Part shown: positions 43,485-52,722 of the stretch, piece after piece
Position numbering within the stretch: position 1 is the stretch's first letter
Layout: every line of letters starts with the position of its first letter
Assembly (NCBI RefSeq): GCF_016901135.1
Contig: NZ_JAFEVL010000068.1
Location: forward strand, 1 to 64,000
Direction: 5' to 3'
Source of the DNA: Martinezella lusitana
Lineage (GTDB): Bacteria; Pseudomonadota; Alphaproteobacteria; Rhizobiales; Rhizobiaceae
DNA: 64,000 nt
Program-made: the position numbers and the translations under genes
Notes under the pieces: model-generated
Told to the model about the DNA's origin: nothing
The model's input: only the letters and a program-made list of their open reading frames with translations
The model's database searches: none

Positions 43485-44648
43485 TTATGAAGATGCCAAG
43501 CGGCGTTCGATCAGGCGGGCAAGGATGCTTGCACCCACCGGCAGGATGCCGTCATCCAACACGAATCCGGGATTGTGCACCGGCACATCTCCCGAATGGC
43601 CGATAGTGCAATAAACGCCGGGAACCTTAAACAGCATATCGGCGAAATCCTCGCTCGCCATGATTGGCGCGCTGGTGATAGAAACCATCTCCGCCCCGAC
43701 GACGTCGCGCGCTGCATCCGCAAAACCTTCCACTAATGTCTCGGTATTGATCAGTACGTCGAAGACATTGCGGATTTCAACATCGATCTGAACGTCGAAT
43801 GACGTCGCAACGCCCTTAGCGATGGCCCGCATCCGGTCACGGATTTTCTCGTTGACATCGCGGTCAAGGAACCGAACGGTGCCAGATATTACGGCCTGAT
43901 CGGGGATCACGTTATACGTGCTGCCCGAATGGATTTGGGTCACGGAAAGTACGGAGGGCTGCATCGGACTGATGTTCCGGCTGACAATTGTCTGCAACAA
44001 TTGGATGAGCGCGGTCGCGGCAACGATGGGGTCTTTGGACTCTTCAGGCTGTGCTCCATGACTTCCCTGGGCGCGAATTCTAATATCGAAGAAATCGGCC
44101 CCCGCCATAGCCACTCCCGGCTTGATCCCTACCTTGTAGGGATCGTCGTGCGGGGCATTGTGAAAACCGTAGATTTCATCGCAGGGAAACCGTTCGAACA
44201 AGCCATCGGCGATCATGGCCCGCGCACCGCCCAGCCCTTCCTCGGCCGGCTGGAATATCAGCACCACAGATCCAGCAAAATTGCGGGTTTCAGCCAGGTA
44301 GCGCGCAGCCCCAAGTAGGATCGTGGTATGGCCGTCATGGCCACAGCCATGAAAACGGCCTGGCGCTTTCGAGGCATAGGCAAGATTGGTTTTCTCCTCC
44401 ATCGGAAGAGCATCCATATCGGCGCGTAGCCCGATAGAGCGCCCCTCGCCTTTCGCTCCCCTGATGATACCAACAACTCCGGTCCTGCCGATCCCGCGGT
44501 GAACCTCTACCCCATAACGTTCCAACGCATCGGCTACGAGTGCCGAGGTGCGGACCTCCTCGAAGCCGAGCTCCGGGTGCTGGTGAATATCCCGGCGGAT
44601 GGCAACGAGATCCTCCAGATAGGCAGCAATTTTCTCTAGAACGGGCAT
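43485..44648 (-). CDS. M20-family amidohydrolase (hippurate hydrolase/IAA-amino-acid hydrolase-like)
   Basis: 387 residues. Metal-binding and catalytic signatures are complete: HPELGFEEVRTS, GCGHDGHTTILLG, PAEEGLGGARAMI, FHNAPHDDPYKVG and ASEDFADML. The family cleaves N-acyl amino acids such as hippurate, acetyl-diaminopimelate or indole-acetyl conjugates in the cytoplasm. It is downstream of the amino-acid-type ABC genes on the same strand (44-base gap), so the imported substrate may be an N-acylated amino acid or aromatic conjugate (inference). Confidence 0.92.
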   Translation of the reverse strand: MPVLEKIAAYLEDLVAIRRDIHQHPELGFEEVRTSALVADALERYGVEVHRGIGRTGVVGIIRGAKGEGRSIGLRADMDALPMEEKTNLAYASKAPGRFHGCGHDGHTTILLGAARYLAETRNFAGSVVLIFQPAEEGLGGARAMIADGLFERFPCDEIYGFHNAPHDDPYKVGIKPGVAMAGADFFDIRIRAQGSHGAQPEESKDPIVAATALIQLLQTIVSRNISPMQPSVLSVTQIHSGSTYNVIPDQAVISGTVRFLDRDVNEKIRDRMRAIAKGVATSFDVQIDVEIRNVFDVLINTETLVEGFADAARDVVGAEMVSITSAPIMASEDFADMLFKVPGVYCTIGHSGDVPVHNPGFVLDDGILPVGASILARLIERRLASS

Positions 44649-44691
44649 TGCAATCCTCTACAGCGGTTTCCTCAATTCCCGACGCTAGGCT

Positions 44692-46290
44692 TTAGTCATC
44701 GGTGCTCAGTCGGTTCAAGAAGCGCTTCGTGCGCTCTTTCTTCGGCATGTCCAGAACCTCTGTCGGGGGACCGTGCTCGACGATTTCTCCTTCATCGAAG
44801 AATATGATGCGGTCGGCGACGTCGCGGGCAAATTTCATTTCGTGGGTGACGATAATCATCGTCATCCCCGCCTCGGCAAGCGCGCGCATGACCCCCAGAA
44901 CTTCGCCAACGAGTTCGGGATCGAGTGCCGAGGTCGGCTCGTCGAACAGCATCAATCGCGGTTTGACGGCAAGGGCGCGCGCGATAGCGACGCGTTGCTG
45001 TTGGCCGCCGGAAAGATGATGCGGCAGGTGATCGGCATGTTGGGCAAGTCCGACTGTGTGAAGAAGCTGCCGGGCGGTTTTCTCAGCCTCGACACGGGGT
45101 ACGCCTTGCACGCGCTGGGGTGCCTCCATGATGTTCTCGAGCGCCGTCAGGTTCGCAAACAGATTGAACCCCTGGAAGACCATCGATATGCCGAGTTCGG
45201 TGCGCGCCCTGGTTCGGTCGGACGTCGGATGAAGACGGCCGTTGAGCATCGTGTAGCCTACATGACGACCGGCAACGAGAATCTCGCCCTCATCCAGGGA
45301 TTCCAGGTGATTGATCAACCGCAGCAAGGTGCTTTTTCCCGAACCGCTGGGACCGAGGACTGCCACGACTTCACCGCGCTTTACCTCAAGATCGATTCCT
45401 TTCAAGATGTCGCGTTCCCCGTAGGACTTCCATATCCTCCTGCCGACGACAAAAGGCGTCTCGCCTTCCAGAGCCCGTTCCGACCCTTGAGTATTGCCGA
45501 GCAGGCTGCGCAATAAAGCCACCCGCGATCCATTCGCATGCAACGGCAACGGCGCTTCGCTTAAGGCCTCAGCGTCCAGACTGCGTCCAAGAAGACGCGA
45601 AAAAAATGGTTGAACAAATGATTTACCGCGTCGCCTCTCGGGGTCCATGGAGAACTCCAGATAAGCCTGAACACCGGATATCACGCTCGTTAAAAGTAGG
45701 TATATCATCGCAGCGGCAGCGAAAACTGTGAAGAATTCGAACGTCTGCCCAACGATTTGCTGGGAGCGGAAGGTCAGTTCGCTGACGAAAATGACAGATG
45801 CAACGGAAGTCATCTTCAGCATTGCGATGGTGTTTCCCGCAAGGGCTGGGAGGATCGTGCGCAGCGCCTGCGGCAGGATGATGCGCCGCAGCGTTGTCAT
45901 CCGTCCCATGCCTAACGACGATGCAGCAATACCCTGCTGTGGATTGACGGAAAGAATCCCGCCGCGAATGATTTCGGCGGCAAAGGCCGCCTCGCTCAGC
46001 GAAAAGGCGATGACGGCTGTCGAAAAGCTGCCGAACTTCAAGCCAATGATCGGTAACGCGTCAAATATGAAAACAAGCTGCAACAATTGCGGGGTGCCGC
46101 GCATGATCCAGATGTAGAACCAGCTTGCCCAGCGCAGGATGGCAATGTGCGAGATCCTGCAAAGCGCGACACCGAGACCGAGAACGAAGCCGATGACAAT
46201 CGCACACACTGTTATCTGCACGGCCAGAATGGCGCCTTCCCAAAGAAATTTTGACGTAAAATACGCAAGGACATTTGCAAGCCAATCCAA
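44692..46290 (-). CDS. amino-acid ABC transporter, permease fused to ATP-binding protein
   Basis: 532 residues. The first ~220 are a polar-amino-acid permease (five to six helices, ATPase loop GIAASSLGMGRMTTLRRIILPQALRTILPALAGN). A linker of about 55 residues follows, then a GlnQ/HisP-type ATPase: GPSGSGKSTLLRLINHLE, VGYTMLNGR, GISMVFQGFNLF, HLSGGQQQRVAIARALA, LMLFDEPTSALDPELV. All catalytic motifs are intact. Usually these are two genes; here they are one chain, which fixes a 1:1 ratio. With the binding protein just upstream it forms a complete importer. Confidence 0.92.
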   Translation of the reverse strand: MDWLANVLAYFTSKFLWEGAILAVQITVCAIVIGFVLGLGVALCRISHIAILRWASWFYIWIMRGTPQLLQLVFIFDALPIIGLKFGSFSTAVIAFSLSEAAFAAEIIRGGILSVNPQQGIAASSLGMGRMTTLRRIILPQALRTILPALAGNTIAMLKMTSVASVIFVSELTFRSQQIVGQTFEFFTVFAAAAMIYLLLTSVISGVQAYLEFSMDPERRRGKSFVQPFFSRLLGRSLDAEALSEAPLPLHANGSRVALLRSLLGNTQGSERALEGETPFVVGRRIWKSYGERDILKGIDLEVKRGEVVAVLGPSGSGKSTLLRLINHLESLDEGEILVAGRHVGYTMLNGRLHPTSDRTRARTELGISMVFQGFNLFANLTALENIMEAPQRVQGVPRVEAEKTARQLLHTVGLAQHADHLPHHLSGGQQQRVAIARALAVKPRLMLFDEPTSALDPELVGEVLGVMRALAEAGMTMIIVTHEMKFARDVADRIIFFDEGEIVEHGPPTEVLDMPKKERTKRFLNRLSTDD

Positions 46291-46375
46291 AATCGTTCTC
46301 CAGAACGGACGTGGACTGCGACTGGCGGGCCCACGTCTGATGTCGCAGCGTCGTGACGTTGAAATTGTCGGCGGA

Positions 46376-47227
46376 CTATTCGGTCTTTAGTTGAGCGGGA
46401 ATCTCAAGCGCCGTATCGATCCCGTATTTCTCCAAAATAGCACGCTGCCCACCGGCTGCCTGGACTGCGGCCAGCCCTTCCACAAGTGCTGTTGAGAGGC
46501 TGACGTTGCCCTTCTTGACAGCTATGCCGATTTGCAGGCCGCTGAGAACACGATAGGCTCGCTCGTAGGTCTGCGGCTTTTCCGCAACCGTACGATCAAC
46601 GAGGGCAAGATCCGTGAGCATGATGTCCGCGCGATCGGCTGCCACCAGCCTGAAGCCTGCGGCGTTATCGGGATAGGTCATGACCGTCAGAGGCTCTTTG
46701 CCAGAGGCGATGCATTTGCCCGCAACGTCCTTCATCTGCGCTTCCTCGACGGAGCCGAGACCAACGGCGACCGTGTTTCCGCACAGATCCTCCTGCGAGC
46801 GGATGCCTTTCGGATTTCCTTTTTGAGTAATGGCACCGGTCCCGGCCTTCATATAAAGGATGAAATCGCCTTCCTTGGCCCGAACCTCATTGTAGTAGAG
46901 GTAGAACATGAGATCGATCTGACCGGAAATGACCGCCGGGAAGAGCCCCGACCAAGCGGCGGACTTGATTTCATACTTGACCCCGATGCAGTCGAAGACC
47001 GCTTTGGCGAGATCGATGTCGGATCCTTGCAAGGTGCTCGTCGCAACATCAAGACTCACATAGGGCGGCGTCTGTGCATCGACGCCCATCACCAATGTTT
47101 TCCCGGACAGGGCGGGATATTTTTCTGCAACTTTTTCAGGTTCGCATTTGGCATCCAATGCCCTTGACGATGTGGCGCCGATGAGCAACGCGGCGCAGGC
47201 GCTGGCGAAAAATAGAGGTAGACGCAT
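46376..47227 (-). CDS. amino-acid-type ABC substrate-binding protein (SBP_bac_3)
   Basis: 283 residues with signal peptide (LFFASACAALLIGATSSRA). The mature chain is typical of family-3 binding proteins: MGVDAQTPPYVSLD, GSDIDLAKAVFDCIGVKYEI, WSGLFPAVISGQIDLMFY. It delivers an amino acid or similar charged compound to the fused permease-ATPase encoded 85 bases downstream. It lies 150 bases downstream of the HpaB-like gene on the same strand, so all four minus-strand genes (monooxygenase, binding protein, transporter, M20) may be one transcript. Confidence 0.92.
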   Translation of the reverse strand: MRLPLFFASACAALLIGATSSRALDAKCEPEKVAEKYPALSGKTLVMGVDAQTPPYVSLDVATSTLQGSDIDLAKAVFDCIGVKYEIKSAAWSGLFPAVISGQIDLMFYLYYNEVRAKEGDFILYMKAGTGAITQKGNPKGIRSQEDLCGNTVAVGLGSVEEAQMKDVAGKCIASGKEPLTVMTYPDNAAGFRLVAADRADIMLTDLALVDRTVAEKPQTYERAYRVLSGLQIGIAVKKGNVSLSTALVEGLAAVQAAGGQRAILEKYGIDTALEIPAQLKTE

Positions 47228-47376
47228 GGCGTTCTCCGTCTGAACACGGGTTAAAATGACCGGATGTTTCCCTGCTATTTTTTTGTCTGTTAAAGCTGTT
47301 TCGACGCCAATTTCGAAAAGCCATCCGATATTCGCGTCCTCTCATGCCCGGGCTTTTTGTCGGACGACTCGAAGGC

Positions 47377-48858
47377 TCAGGTCATTTGTCCAGCTGCCGC
47401 CGGAACGTCGCCGTAGCCGTAGCCGTCGAGCATGGTATCAACCAATGCCCGCATCTCATGCCAGGGCGCTTCACGGCTGCTATGGCCGCGCGCGATGAAG
47501 ATAGGTCCCAGGTAAAAGCGCTCATACAGCATGTGCCGGCCGGCAAACTCCGTACCCACGGCATCCCAGGCGAGTTTGTAGAGCTTGAAGCGATCGAGTG
47601 CCGCATGGTCGGTCGTCGACCAATACGATTCAAATTTCTGCCTGAGATGCGGATCATCCATGACGCTGATATCCGCGGGCATCTGCATGACGCCGCCGCC
47701 CATCAACTCGCGGAGCCTGGCGCACACGTCGTCGTAATGAAGATAGCACCAGTAGATCGCCGCATACATGGCGCGCCGATTGATATTGACGAAGCCGTTC
47801 GCCAGCGTTTCGTAATCGTGGATCTGTCCCTGAATCATGGCGGAAATCATTCCGTCGAGCGCGGCCATATGAGCAAGCGTTTCCTGAACCGCAGGGAACT
47901 TCGAGGTGCCGGATGTCACGGCAATACGCTCGGCTAGCCCCGTCAGAAACATCAGTTTCGATCGGAAGCGAATGGTTGCCTGATGATTTCCCAGGCTATG
48001 CGCCGCCGTCTTATAGTAAAGCGAGCTGGAAAGTTCGATGTCGCCATGGACGAAGACCCGTTCCCACGGAACTTCGACATCTTCGCAGACGATGACGCAG
48101 TCCGTTTCATCGAAGTGCGTTGAGAGAGGATTGTCGATTTCGCTGACGGCGCTCTTTTCGAAACTCTTGCGAGACCAAAGCGTCAGGCCGGGGCTGTTCA
48201 TCGGAATAGCACAGGTAATCGCTTCCTTCTCCATGCCCGGGGCCAGCGGCTGAATATTGCCGAGAAAAAGCTCGTGTGCGAACGGGGCGCTGGTTGCGAG
48301 CAGTTTCATTCCGCTGATCACCACGCCACTGTCCGTCTCGCGTACGACGCGCAGCGCCGGAAACACCTTGCCGCGCTGAACGAAAGTTTCCCGTTCGCGG
48401 GTGCCCGCCGGGGGAGTTACGGCATTGGACACGAAAATATCTCGATCGCGGCAATATTCGCGATAGGCGAGGATGTTTTGCGAAAAATCCGCCGTCTCGG
48501 TTTTGAATATCTCCGGCGTCATGGCAAGGCCGACGACGAAGCCGGAAAAATAGTCCGGTGAACGACCAAGCATTCCGTAACTCATATCGGATAAATGCCG
48601 GTGGCCCGCTGCACGGAAGACCAGATCTTCACGCGAGCGCGGCATGAGCCAGTAGAACGCATGTCGTTCACCGCCTTCCTCATAGGTCAGAACATCACGG
48701 TTCCGCGGATCGCGCTTGGCGTCGTACAATCTGGCAAACGAATGCGCCGCATTGCGAAAGGCCGGATGCGTCGTCACGTCCCGAACAGTCTCGCCGCCAA
48801 GATAAATGGTCCTGCCGTCGCGCAAGGACGCCAGATATTCGCTACCGGTCAACTGCAT
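47377..48858 (-). CDS. HpaB-family FADH2-dependent aromatic monooxygenase, oxygenase component
   Basis: 493 residues from ATG 48858, chosen for its GAGGG ribosome site and because MQLTGSEYLASLRDGR lines up with the start of known 4-hydroxyphenylacetate 3-monooxygenases; ATGs at 48870 and 48876 are alternatives. Family landmarks: DVTTHPAFRN, DVLTYEEGGERHAFYWLMPRSREDL, GMLGRSPDYFSGF and ETDCVIVCEDVEVPWERVF. It should hydroxylate a phenolic or similar ring using reduced FAD from a partner reductase, the likely candidate being the gene at 52198. Overall similarity is to the family; the substrate is undetermined. Confidence 0.92.
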   Translation of the reverse strand: MQLTGSEYLASLRDGRTIYLGGETVRDVTTHPAFRNAAHSFARLYDAKRDPRNRDVLTYEEGGERHAFYWLMPRSREDLVFRAAGHRHLSDMSYGMLGRSPDYFSGFVVGLAMTPEIFKTETADFSQNILAYREYCRDRDIFVSNAVTPPAGTRERETFVQRGKVFPALRVVRETDSGVVISGMKLLATSAPFAHELFLGNIQPLAPGMEKEAITCAIPMNSPGLTLWSRKSFEKSAVSEIDNPLSTHFDETDCVIVCEDVEVPWERVFVHGDIELSSSLYYKTAAHSLGNHQATIRFRSKLMFLTGLAERIAVTSGTSKFPAVQETLAHMAALDGMISAMIQGQIHDYETLANGFVNINRRAMYAAIYWCYLHYDDVCARLRELMGGGVMQMPADISVMDDPHLRQKFESYWSTTDHAALDRFKLYKLAWDAVGTEFAGRHMLYERFYLGPIFIARGHSSREAPWHEMRALVDTMLDGYGYGDVPAAAGQMT

Positions 48859-49334
48859 GGATACCCTCATATTCATGATTTCTTCAAGAAATGAATGTCG
48901 GATAAATCTTTGTCAAGTTGTTTAATAGAATTCATTCCGATAGGCGATTTCATTATGGTTTCAGTTTGGATCGCAGGCAGAAGGGCTCGAAACCCACAGC
49001 CGTTAAAATACGATCAGGACAGTCGAGCTATCTCACCATGCGCGGCCAGACGTGACGTCGCCGAGGTCTTTGCTGCCGAAAGACATATATCTATCTGTAA
49101 TTTCGACATTTTACCACGAGGGAGTTGCCTTTCTTAGGAAAGCGTCATGTGGCTGACCTAGTCCGAATGCCAATTCGGCAGCGCGACGAACGAACCGACA
49201 ATGGGAAGTACCCTCCGCTTCGATTTCTGGAAAGTAACTTGACAATATTGTAAGTCCGAGCTTGATTGCCTCGTGAACAATGCGCCGGCTCTCCCCACTT
49301 TCGGCCCGGCGCCAACCTATGGCGAGACTGCGCT
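48859..49334. promoter_or_regulatory. divergent control region between HpaB-like and deacetylase genes
   Basis: Contains TGTCAAGTT at 48911-48919 (reverse complement AACTTGACA, placed as a possible -35 for the HpaB-like gene) and GGAAAGTAACTTG at 49229-49241 running into CTTGACAATATTGTAAG (49238-49254, nearly palindromic) upstream of the deacetylase gene. The middle of the region shows no gene. Confidence 0.6.
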
Positions 49335-50249
49335 ATGCAAAGCTACCCACGTGATTTGATCGGCTATGGGCGACGTCCGCCGGATCCGCAATGGCCCGGC
49401 GGAGCATATCTCGCCGTGGAGTTTGTCCTGGCCTACGAGACCGGCGCTGAAATGTCGGTGCTTCATGGCGATGCTGAATCGGAAAGCGTACTTACCGATC
49501 TTGCCGGAGCGCCCGCTGTCCCCGGCGCACGCAGCATGCTGGTCGAATCGACTTTCGAGTTCGGCAGCCGTGTCGGTATCTGGCGCCTGCTGGATCTCTT
49601 CGAGGCGCGCGGTATAAAAATCAGCGCCCTGCCCGTGGCGATGGCCCTGCAACGCAATCCCGCAGTTGCGGACGCCTTGATTGCCGGCGGACATGAAATC
49701 ATCTCGCACGGATGGCGATGGATTGACTACCAAACTGTTGCCGAGGCGGTCGAGAAGGAACACATCCGTCTTTCGGTCGACACCATAGCCACACTCACGG
49801 GGCAACGGCCGCTTGGCTGGATTACCGGGCGGCCATCGCCCAACACCCGGCGTCTTCTCACGGAAGAGGGCGGATTTCTTTATGATCAGGATTGTCTGAA
49901 CGATGAGCTGCCCCACTGGGCGCGCGTCGGAGACCGGCACAGCCTCGTTCTTCCCTATTCCTTCGAGACCAACGACAATGCCTTCTCCGGACGCCAGGGC
50001 TTTGCTACCGGCGAAGAATTTTTCGTCTATCTTCGCGACGCCTTCGATGTCCTTTACCGGGAAGGCCGGAAGTCGCCACGCATGATGACGGTTGTGGTTC
50101 ATGACCGTCTGACCGGCCGACCAGGCCGGGCTGCAGGCTTCGAACGATTTCTGGATCATGTTCTCCGCCATCCCGGCGTGTGGATATGTCGAGGCATCGA
50201 CGTCGCCCGGCACTGGATGGCGGTGCATCCCAATCCCGATGGAGAATAA
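49335..50249 (+). CDS. polysaccharide-deacetylase-family protein, PuuE/allantoinase-like
   Basis: 304 residues from ATG 49335; the opening YPRDLIGYGRRPPDPQWPGGAYLAVEFVLAYETGAE is that of the PuuE-type (cofactor-independent allantoinase) group, supporting this start over the longer frame to 49266. The NodB-homology fold is seen in GHEIISHGWRW and GWITGRPSPNTRRLL. Members hydrolyse C-N bonds of cyclic ureides or similar amides, rather than sugar N-acetyl groups. No signal peptide. The stop overlaps the region just before the next gene's start, so the two are co-translated. Confidence 0.88.
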   Translation: MQSYPRDLIGYGRRPPDPQWPGGAYLAVEFVLAYETGAEMSVLHGDAESESVLTDLAGAPAVPGARSMLVESTFEFGSRVGIWRLLDLFEARGIKISALPVAMALQRNPAVADALIAGGHEIISHGWRWIDYQTVAEAVEKEHIRLSVDTIATLTGQRPLGWITGRPSPNTRRLLTEEGGFLYDQDCLNDELPHWARVGDRHSLVLPYSFETNDNAFSGRQGFATGEEFFVYLRDAFDVLYREGRKSPRMMTVVVHDRLTGRPGRAAGFERFLDHVLRHPGVWICRGIDVARHWMAVHPNPDGE

Positions 50250-50250
50250 A

Positions 50251-52041
50251 ATGACGATAACATCTGATGTGCGCAGCAGCCGGGCCTTTCGCAATCGGGA
50301 AACCGCATCGTCGCCGTTTACCACGGTTGTTCGGGGGCGCCAGCTTGCGGTGGCCGCGCATAATCATCTGTCGGCGCAAGTGGGTCTTGCGATGCTGCGC
50401 GAGGGAGGCAACGCCATCGATGCCGCCGTCGCGGCCGTTCTTGTCGAAGGGATCGTTGACCCGCATATGCACACGATGGGTGGAGAATGCCCGATCCTGA
50501 TCCATAAGGCGGATGGCAATGTGATCGCGATCAATGGCAACACCGCAGCGCCCCGGCGCGCCACAGTCGCGGCCTTCCGCGAGCGTGGCCTGTCGGATGT
50601 ACCCGACGAAGGCGTACTCGCTTCCGGGGTTCCGGCAACCCTCGGGTCGCTTCTGGCGGCACTGACGCAAGCCGGCCGCCTTCCCTTCTCGGCCGTTGCT
50701 GCACCTGCCATCGATATCGCCCGGAACGGTTTCGCAGCTCATCGCGGCCTCCTCCAGCAGGAAGGTTTCGGCATCGATGCGCTTGCTCCCAAATTCAATG
50801 ACCAGTGGCCCGGCAGCGCAGCAATCTATTGCCCCAACGGCCGGCCGCCGCAGGAGGGGCAAATTCTGCGCAATCCGGCGTTCGCGGACTTGCTTGAATA
50901 TCTGTGCAAATCCGAACAGTCAGTTACACAAAGCCGAATTGCCGGATTGGAAGCCGTTCGTGCCGCTTTCTATCAGGGTGATGCCGCTCAGGCGATCGGG
51001 GATTTCGTCCGGGAACGAAACGGATTGCTGGAGGCGTTGGACCTTGCCGCCTATACGACCAATCTGGAGCGCCCCGTTCATCTGGATCTCGGACGGCACA
51101 GAATTTTCAAATGCGGCCCCTGGAATCAGGGACCGGCGATGCTGCATGCGCTACAGCTCTATCCGGGGCCTGAACTTGCCCGGCTCGCCGCCAACGGGAT
51201 AGACGCTCACCGGATGGTCGAGGCCGTCAAACTCGCTTATTCCGACCGGGATCAGTTCTATGGCGATCCAAACATGATAGATGTTCCCATCGACACACTC
51301 CTATCAGAAGAATATGCCGATCTGCGCCGCACGCTGATCGATGATCGCCGCGCAAATCCGGATATGCGGCCAGGCGATCCCCTGCGGATGAGGGCCCTGC
51401 TCGATCCCGAGGCGGTTCTGGCGACCAGAAACTGGGGACCGGGAACCGTCCATGTCGCGGCGACCGACAGTGAGGGCAACATGATAGCCGCAACGCCGAG
51501 CGGTGGTTGGCTCAAGTCCAACGAGGTGGTGCCCCGATTGGGCTTCCCGCTCGGCAACAGGTTGATGACCTTCTACCTTGCGCCGGATCATCATCCCAAC
51601 GTAATTGCACCGGAAAAGCGGCCGCGAACGACCATCAGCCCGACAATGGTCCTCAAGGATGGCCGGCCGTTTATGGCTTTCGGCAGCATGGGCGGCGATC
51701 AGCAGGACCAGTGGCAGATGCAGTTCCTCGTTAACCGCTTGCTGCTCGGCATGGGTCTCGCTGAAGCCATCGATGCTCCGCGTTGGAGCAGTGAGAGCTT
51801 TCCGGGCTTCTTTGCTCCGCACAATAGGTTTCCCAATCGCCTGCGGTTGGAGGAAAGGCTTGCCGTGACTCATGGCACAGATCTAACCGCGCGCGGTCAT
51901 GAGGTCATTGTGGGGCCGGACTGGACCGAAGGCTTTATCGTCGCAGCGGAATTTCACTCCGAGACAAGCAGTGTTTCCGCGGCGGTCGATCCACGCGGGA
52001 CCAAGAGCGGTATCTTCTCGTCTTCGGCGCTGGCTTGTTGA
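50251..52041 (+). CDS. gamma-glutamyltransferase-family protein
   Basis: 596 residues from ATG 50251, one base after the previous stop, with GGAGAATAA as ribosome site; the longer frame is rejected. Large-subunit landmarks (AAHNHLSAQVGLAMLREGGNAIDAAVAA, DPHMHTMGGECPILIH) and the self-cleavage/catalytic Thr in GPGTVHVAATDSEGNMIAATPSGG are present. The usual Ser-Ser oxyanion and GSPGG motifs are replaced by RTTISPT and GSMGGDQQDQ, as in GGT-like proteins and acylases that may not use glutathione. No signal peptide, so it is probably cytoplasmic and hydrolyses a gamma-glutamyl or other amide in this pathway. Confidence 0.9.
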   Translation: MTITSDVRSSRAFRNRETASSPFTTVVRGRQLAVAAHNHLSAQVGLAMLREGGNAIDAAVAAVLVEGIVDPHMHTMGGECPILIHKADGNVIAINGNTAAPRRATVAAFRERGLSDVPDEGVLASGVPATLGSLLAALTQAGRLPFSAVAAPAIDIARNGFAAHRGLLQQEGFGIDALAPKFNDQWPGSAAIYCPNGRPPQEGQILRNPAFADLLEYLCKSEQSVTQSRIAGLEAVRAAFYQGDAAQAIGDFVRERNGLLEALDLAAYTTNLERPVHLDLGRHRIFKCGPWNQGPAMLHALQLYPGPELARLAANGIDAHRMVEAVKLAYSDRDQFYGDPNMIDVPIDTLLSEEYADLRRTLIDDRRANPDMRPGDPLRMRALLDPEAVLATRNWGPGTVHVAATDSEGNMIAATPSGGWLKSNEVVPRLGFPLGNRLMTFYLAPDHHPNVIAPEKRPRTTISPTMVLKDGRPFMAFGSMGGDQQDQWQMQFLVNRLLLGMGLAEAIDAPRWSSESFPGFFAPHNRFPNRLRLEERLAVTHGTDLTARGHEVIVGPDWTEGFIVAAEFHSETSSVSAAVDPRGTKSGIFSSSALAC

Positions 52042-52197
52042 CTTCTGCCGGACGTTCGTAGCTCTGGCCGTTTGTCGCTCACCATCTGACAGGTGCACGA
52101 GAAGGAACACTGTCTTCCCGTTTTCATACATACCCCGTTTCGAGCTTTCCATTGCACGAGAGGCAGATCGCATAGGAACGAAGACTTGAACTAGGTG

Positions 52198-52722
52198 TCA
52201 ATCAGGTACATTTGGCCGTGAGTGGACGTCGAGCGCCGTGAACCTTCCTCCGGCGTAAACCAAGGCGCTGCCGTCCCCCAAACTGTAGTCCAGCACACGT
52301 CCAATCAGAATGACATGATCGCCCCCATCGTGCTGCGCGTGATGTTCGCATTCGAAATGAGCGACTGCCCGATCCAGCACTGGCAGGCCGTTCGCGGTCA
52401 ATCGGTAATCGACGCCGTCGAACGGCGTCTCCAGCCACCGCGAGAAGCGGTTTGCGATGTCAAGTTGGTTGCCCGCGAGCACGTTGACGGCAAACCCTTT
52501 GGCGCGCATCAGATCCTGCCCCCGCCGCGAGTTTCGCCCAACGCTCCAGAGTATCAGAGGGGGATCCATGGAGACGGAGTTGAACGAGTTCACCGTCAAC
52601 CCGATCATTGTTCCTTCCGGAGAAACGGCCGTCACGACTGTTACCCCCGTCGCGAAACGGCCGAGTGCCTTGCGAAATTGTCCGGTATCAATCGCCACCA
52701 CTCGTCGATTTTGCATTTCCAT
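52198..52722 (-). CDS. flavin reductase (HpaC-like), probable partner of the HpaB-type monooxygenase
   Basis: 174 residues from ATG 52722 (AAAGGAG upstream). Flavin-reductase-like domain: FRKALGRFATGVTVVTA, GLTVNSFNSVSMDPPLILWSVG, FAVNVLAGNQLDIANRFSR, HDGGDHVILIGRVLDYS. It should supply FADH2 or FMNH2 using NAD(P)H to the oxygenase at 47377-48858. The two are 3.3 kb apart but both minus strand with the same promoter motif (AACTTGACA at 52790-52798). Confidence 0.92.
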   Translation of the reverse strand: MEMQNRRVVAIDTGQFRKALGRFATGVTVVTAVSPEGTMIGLTVNSFNSVSMDPPLILWSVGRNSRRGQDLMRAKGFAVNVLAGNQLDIANRFSRWLETPFDGVDYRLTANGLPVLDRAVAHFECEHHAQHDGGDHVILIGRVLDYSLGDGSALVYAGGRFTALDVHSRPNVPD

